Source of the DNA: Oscillospiraceae bacterium UBA3851
GTDB lineage: Bacteria; Bacillota; Clostridia; Oscillospirales; Oscillospiraceae
Assembly (NCBI GenBank): GCA_002392625.1
Contig: DGHJ01000149.1
Span: 300 to 7,542 of the forward strand
Direction: 5' to 3'
DNA: 7,243 bases
A program made the translations under genes and the position numbers. Below the pieces are notes generated by a model. It had not been told where the DNA came from. It was given only the letters and a program-made list of their open reading frames with translations, and searched no databases. Shown here piece after piece: positions 4,993 to 7,243 of the stretch. Within the stretch, counting starts at the first letter, position 1; the number at the start of each line of letters is the position of its first letter.

Positions 4993-6333
4993 TTGGCAAG
5001 TCCCATCATCCCCAACACCATCACGGTCCATCTGGGCGCGCCGGACCAAAGCGCGGAGAACGTTACCGTTCCCTTTGCCGACTACATCAAAAACGTGGCC
5101 TCCAGTGAGATCTACCCCACCTGGCCGGAGAGCGCCATCCGGGCCAACGTGCTGGCGCAGATCTCCTTCGCCCTCAACCGCGTTTTCACGGAGTACTACC
5201 CCAGCCGGGGCTACGACTTTGACATCACCAGCACCACCCGCTACGACCAGGCCTACACCCAGGGCGGCGAGGTGTTTGAAAACATCGGGCAGATCGTGGA
5301 TGAGATCTTCAACAACTACATTGTGCGGCAGGGCCGGGTAGAGCCGCTGTTTGCCCAGTTCTGCGACGGCGTGCAGACCCAGTGCCAGGGCCTGTCCCAG
5401 TGGGGCACCGTGTATCTGGCCAACCAGGGGCTGACGCCCTATCAGATTTTGCAGTACTACTACGGCAGCAACATCGGCATCGTGGAAAACGCCCCGGTGG
5501 GGACCAACGTGCCCTCCTATCCCGGCATCCCGCTGCAGCGGGGTTCCTTCGGCGAGGAGGTGCGGCAGCTCCAGATCGAGCTGAACCGCATCGGCAAGAA
5601 TTTCCCGGCCATTCCCGCCATTCCCGCCGTCACCGGCGTGTTTGACGTGCCCACGGAGCAGGCGGTGATCAAGTTCCAGGACGTCTTCAACCTCTACGTG
5701 GACGGCATCGTGGGGAAGGCCACCTGGTACAAGGTGAAGGAGGTCTACAACGGCGTTAAGCGATTGTCGGAGCTGAGCAGCGAGGGGCTGACCTTCAGCG
5801 AGGCACAGCAGGTCTATCCCAGCGTCCTGCGCTACGGAGACACGGGCATTGCCGTGCGCATCGTACAGTATTACCTGGCGTTTCTGGGTTACTTCTACCC
5901 GGACCTGCCGCCCATCGCCATCGACGGCATCTTCGGCCAGGAGACCTACGACGCCGTGCTGACCTTCCAGAACAAGTACGGTCTGGACGTGGACGGCATC
6001 GTGGGCCGCCAGACCTGGAACGAGCTGCAGCGGGTCTACCGGGCCACAGTACGGGATCTGTCCCCGGACTATCAGACTTATATCGGCGAGGCCTACCCCG
6101 GACGGTTTCTGGTGCGGGGCGACACCGGCGCCGCCGTGTCACGGCTCCAGAGCAACCTGCGGCGCATTGCCGAGAGCGACTCGTCCATCCCCGCGGTGCA
6201 GGTGACGGGGGAGTTCGACGCTGCTACGGACGCGGCGGTGAAGGCCCTGCAGCGCCAGCTGGGCTTTGACCCAACCGGGGCGGTGGGTCCGATCCTCTGG
6301 AGTGAGATCAGCACCCGCGGCAGGGGCTATTAG
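4993..6333 (+). CDS. sleC: SleC-like spore cortex-lytic enzyme: SpoIID domain plus three peptidoglycan-binding repeats
   Basis: A probable lytic transglycosylase acting on spore cortex peptidoglycan during germination. Its 446 residues contain a SpoIID/LytB domain (about 25-160): YIKNVASSEIYPTW (31-44) with E39 at the catalytic glutamate position, AIRANVLAQISFALNRVF (48-65), CDGVQTQCQGLSQWG (124-138) and ILQYYYG (152-158). Three peptidoglycan-binding type 1 repeats follow (about 184-250, 279-348 and 374-440), each with a G-x-V-RxLQ-type start and a DG(I/V)VG-xxTW-type end (the third is more divergent). This closely resembles C. difficile and C. perfringens SleC as I remember them, except that SleC carries an N-terminal pro-domain on the same chain and fewer binding repeats. 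No signal peptide is seen, which suits deposition from the mother cell. TTG start with a strong ribosome binding site. Alternatively it is a SleC paralogue with a structural spore role. Confidence 0.85.
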   Translation: MASPIIPNTITVHLGAPDQSAENVTVPFADYIKNVASSEIYPTWPESAIRANVLAQISFALNRVFTEYYPSRGYDFDITSTTRYDQAYTQGGEVFENIGQIVDEIFNNYIVRQGRVEPLFAQFCDGVQTQCQGLSQWGTVYLANQGLTPYQILQYYYGSNIGIVENAPVGTNVPSYPGIPLQRGSFGEEVRQLQIELNRIGKNFPAIPAIPAVTGVFDVPTEQAVIKFQDVFNLYVDGIVGKATWYKVKEVYNGVKRLSELSSEGLTFSEAQQVYPSVLRYGDTGIAVRIVQYYLAFLGYFYPDLPPIAIDGIFGQETYDAVLTFQNKYGLDVDGIVGRQTWNELQRVYRATVRDLSPDYQTYIGEAYPGRFLVRGDTGAAVSRLQSNLRRIAESDSSIPAVQVTGEFDAATDAAVKALQRQLGFDPTGAVGPILWSEISTRGRGY

Positions 6334-6355
6334 AAAAAGAAAAGTAAAAATAGGG

Positions 6356-6385
6356 CTATCATTTCTCTACAAGCCGTGATATAAT
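6356..6385 (+). promoter_or_regulatory. Probable extended -10 promoter of pckA
   Basis: A perfect TATAAT (6380-6385) with TG at 6377-6378 forms an extended -10 element. The -35 region is poor (CTATCA at 6356-6361, 18 bp spacing). Transcription would start near 6392, giving a leader of about 50 nt. No terminator hairpin separates it from the preceding spore gene, so some read-through is possible. Confidence 0.65.
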
Positions 6386-6440
6386 TTTTATATCGTGTAC
6401 AACACCATGAGATTATTCGGATACAGGAGGAATGACGCAC

Positions 6441-7243
6441 ATGGAAACCTACGGACTGGAGAAACTGGGCATCATCAACGCTACCGCTGTCTATCGGAAC
6501 CTGACCCCCGCGCAGCTGACCGAGCACGCTCTGCGCCGCGGCGAGGGCACGCTGTCCCTGACCGGCGCCCTGGTGGTCAAGACCGGCAAGTATACCGGCC
6601 GCAGCGCCAACGACAAGTTCATTGTGGACACCCCCGCCGTGCACGACGATATCGCCTGGGGCAAGGTGAACCGACCCATCGAGAAGGCAAAGTATGACGC
6701 CATCCGCGCCAAGGTCGTTGCCTACCTGCAGGGCAAGGAGGTCTTTGTTTTCGACGGCTTTGCAGGCGCCGATCCCAAGTACACCAAGGCTTTCCGCATC
6801 GTCAACGAGCTGGCCAGCCAGAACCTGTTCATCCATCAGCTGCTGCGCCGCCCCACAGCCGAGCAGCTTGCCGATTTCACCGCTGACTATACCATTATCG
6901 CCGCCCCCGGCTTCAAGTGCATCCCGGAGATCGACGGTACCCGCAGCGAGGCCGCCATTCTGGTGGACTACGAGGCCCACGAGGTGGTCATCGCCGGCAC
7001 CCAGTATGCCGGTGAGATCAAGAAGTCCGTCTTTTCCGTCATGAACTACGTGCTGCCCAAGATGGGCGTGTTCCCCATGCACTGCTCCGCCAACATTGGG
7101 AAAGACGGCGACAGCGCCGTGTTCTTTGGCCTCAGCGGCACCGGCAAGACCACCCTGTCCGCCGATCCCCACCGCAAGCTCATCGGCGATGACGAGCACG
7201 GCTGGGCTGACGACTCCGTGTTCAACTTCGAGGGCGGCTGCTA
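6441..7243 (+). CDS. pckA: Phosphoenolpyruvate carboxykinase (ATP), N-terminal half (cut by window edge)
   Basis: Interconverts oxaloacetate plus ATP with PEP, CO2 and ADP in the cytosol. In fermentative anaerobes it often runs towards oxaloacetate. I translated 267 codons, about half of a roughly 530-residue enzyme. Visible motifs: YTGRSANDKF (51-60, with the substrate-binding arginine R54), YAGEIKKSVFSVMNY (189-203), MHCSAN (213-218), the P-loop GLSGTGKTTLS (230-240) and the metal-binding IGDDEHGW (248-255). The start at 6441 is chosen because AGGAGG (6425-6430) is ten bases upstream. An in-frame ATG at 6432 is only one base from that site and is unlikely. The C-terminal adenine-binding part is outside the window. 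Confidence 0.95.
   Translation, partial: METYGLEKLGIINATAVYRNLTPAQLTEHALRRGEGTLSLTGALVVKTGKYTGRSANDKFIVDTPAVHDDIAWGKVNRPIEKAKYDAIRAKVVAYLQGKEVFVFDGFAGADPKYTKAFRIVNELASQNLFIHQLLRRPTAEQLADFTADYTIIAAPGFKCIPEIDGTRSEAAILVDYEAHEVVIAGTQYAGEIKKSVFSVMNYVLPKMGVFPMHCSANIGKDGDSAVFFGLSGTGKTTLSADPHRKLIGDDEHGWADDSVFNFEGGC

Noticed and set aside
4950..4995. Sequencing frameshift that would have split a single sleC gene
   Set aside because: The second frame is open upstream, so a one-base error could in principle fuse the genes. A strong, well-spaced ribosome binding site directly after the first stop, and the start of similarity right after the TTG, argue that the split is genuine. It cannot be excluded without reads or relatives.
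6395..6405. GTGT-ACA-ACAC palindrome just after the predicted pckA transcription start
   Set aside because: Very short and not matched to a regulator I can name; kept only as a weak operator candidate.

Overview
The window looks like chromosome from a GC-rich, spore-forming member of the Clostridia, most probably an Oscillospiraceae-type gut anaerobe (Flavonifractor, Intestinimonas or Lawsonibacter-like). This is inferred from the SleC-type spore cortex-lytic genes, the clostridial form of IMP dehydrogenase, strong GGAGG ribosome binding sites, AT-rich SigA-type promoters set in GC-rich DNA, and strongly GC-biased third codon positions. No phage, transposon, CRISPR or RNA gene (tRNA or rRNA) was seen. 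Both ends cut genes.

Layout. (1) 1-550, minus strand: the N-terminal third of guaB (IMP dehydrogenase), with a near-perfect SigA promoter. (2) 551-893: a divergent intergenic region that also holds a second promoter and a yybP-ykoY manganese riboswitch with an intrinsic terminator. (3) 894-2469, plus strand: a CaCA-family cation exchanger followed by a uridine-kinase-like P-loop kinase, both downstream of the riboswitch. (4) 2471-2504: a strong terminator shared by convergent genes. (5) 2517-4407, minus strand: an M18 aminopeptidase gene followed 28 nt later by mntP, a manganese efflux pump. (6) 4572-6333, plus strand: a two-gene spore operon. A small Ig/transthyretin-like protein is followed by a SpoIID-domain protein with three peptidoglycan-binding repeats. 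Together the two resemble the clostridial cortex-lytic enzyme SleC cut in two. (7) 6441 to the end, plus strand: the N-terminal half of pckA (ATP-dependent PEP carboxykinase).

How the parts relate. Regions 2-5 look like a manganese-homeostasis neighbourhood. The riboswitch is expected to let transcription continue when Mn2+ is high, which makes the CaCA exchanger a candidate Mn2+ exporter. A recognised Mn2+ exporter, mntP, is encoded convergently on the other side of a shared terminator. Region 6 is a sporulation/germination unit. Its notable point is that the N-terminal domain, fused in the Clostridium SleC proteins I remember, is here a separate gene, and the enzyme gene starts with TTG behind its own strong ribosome binding site. 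guaB and pckA are ordinary housekeeping genes. Family assignments come from reading motifs and from memory of the families; no searches were run.
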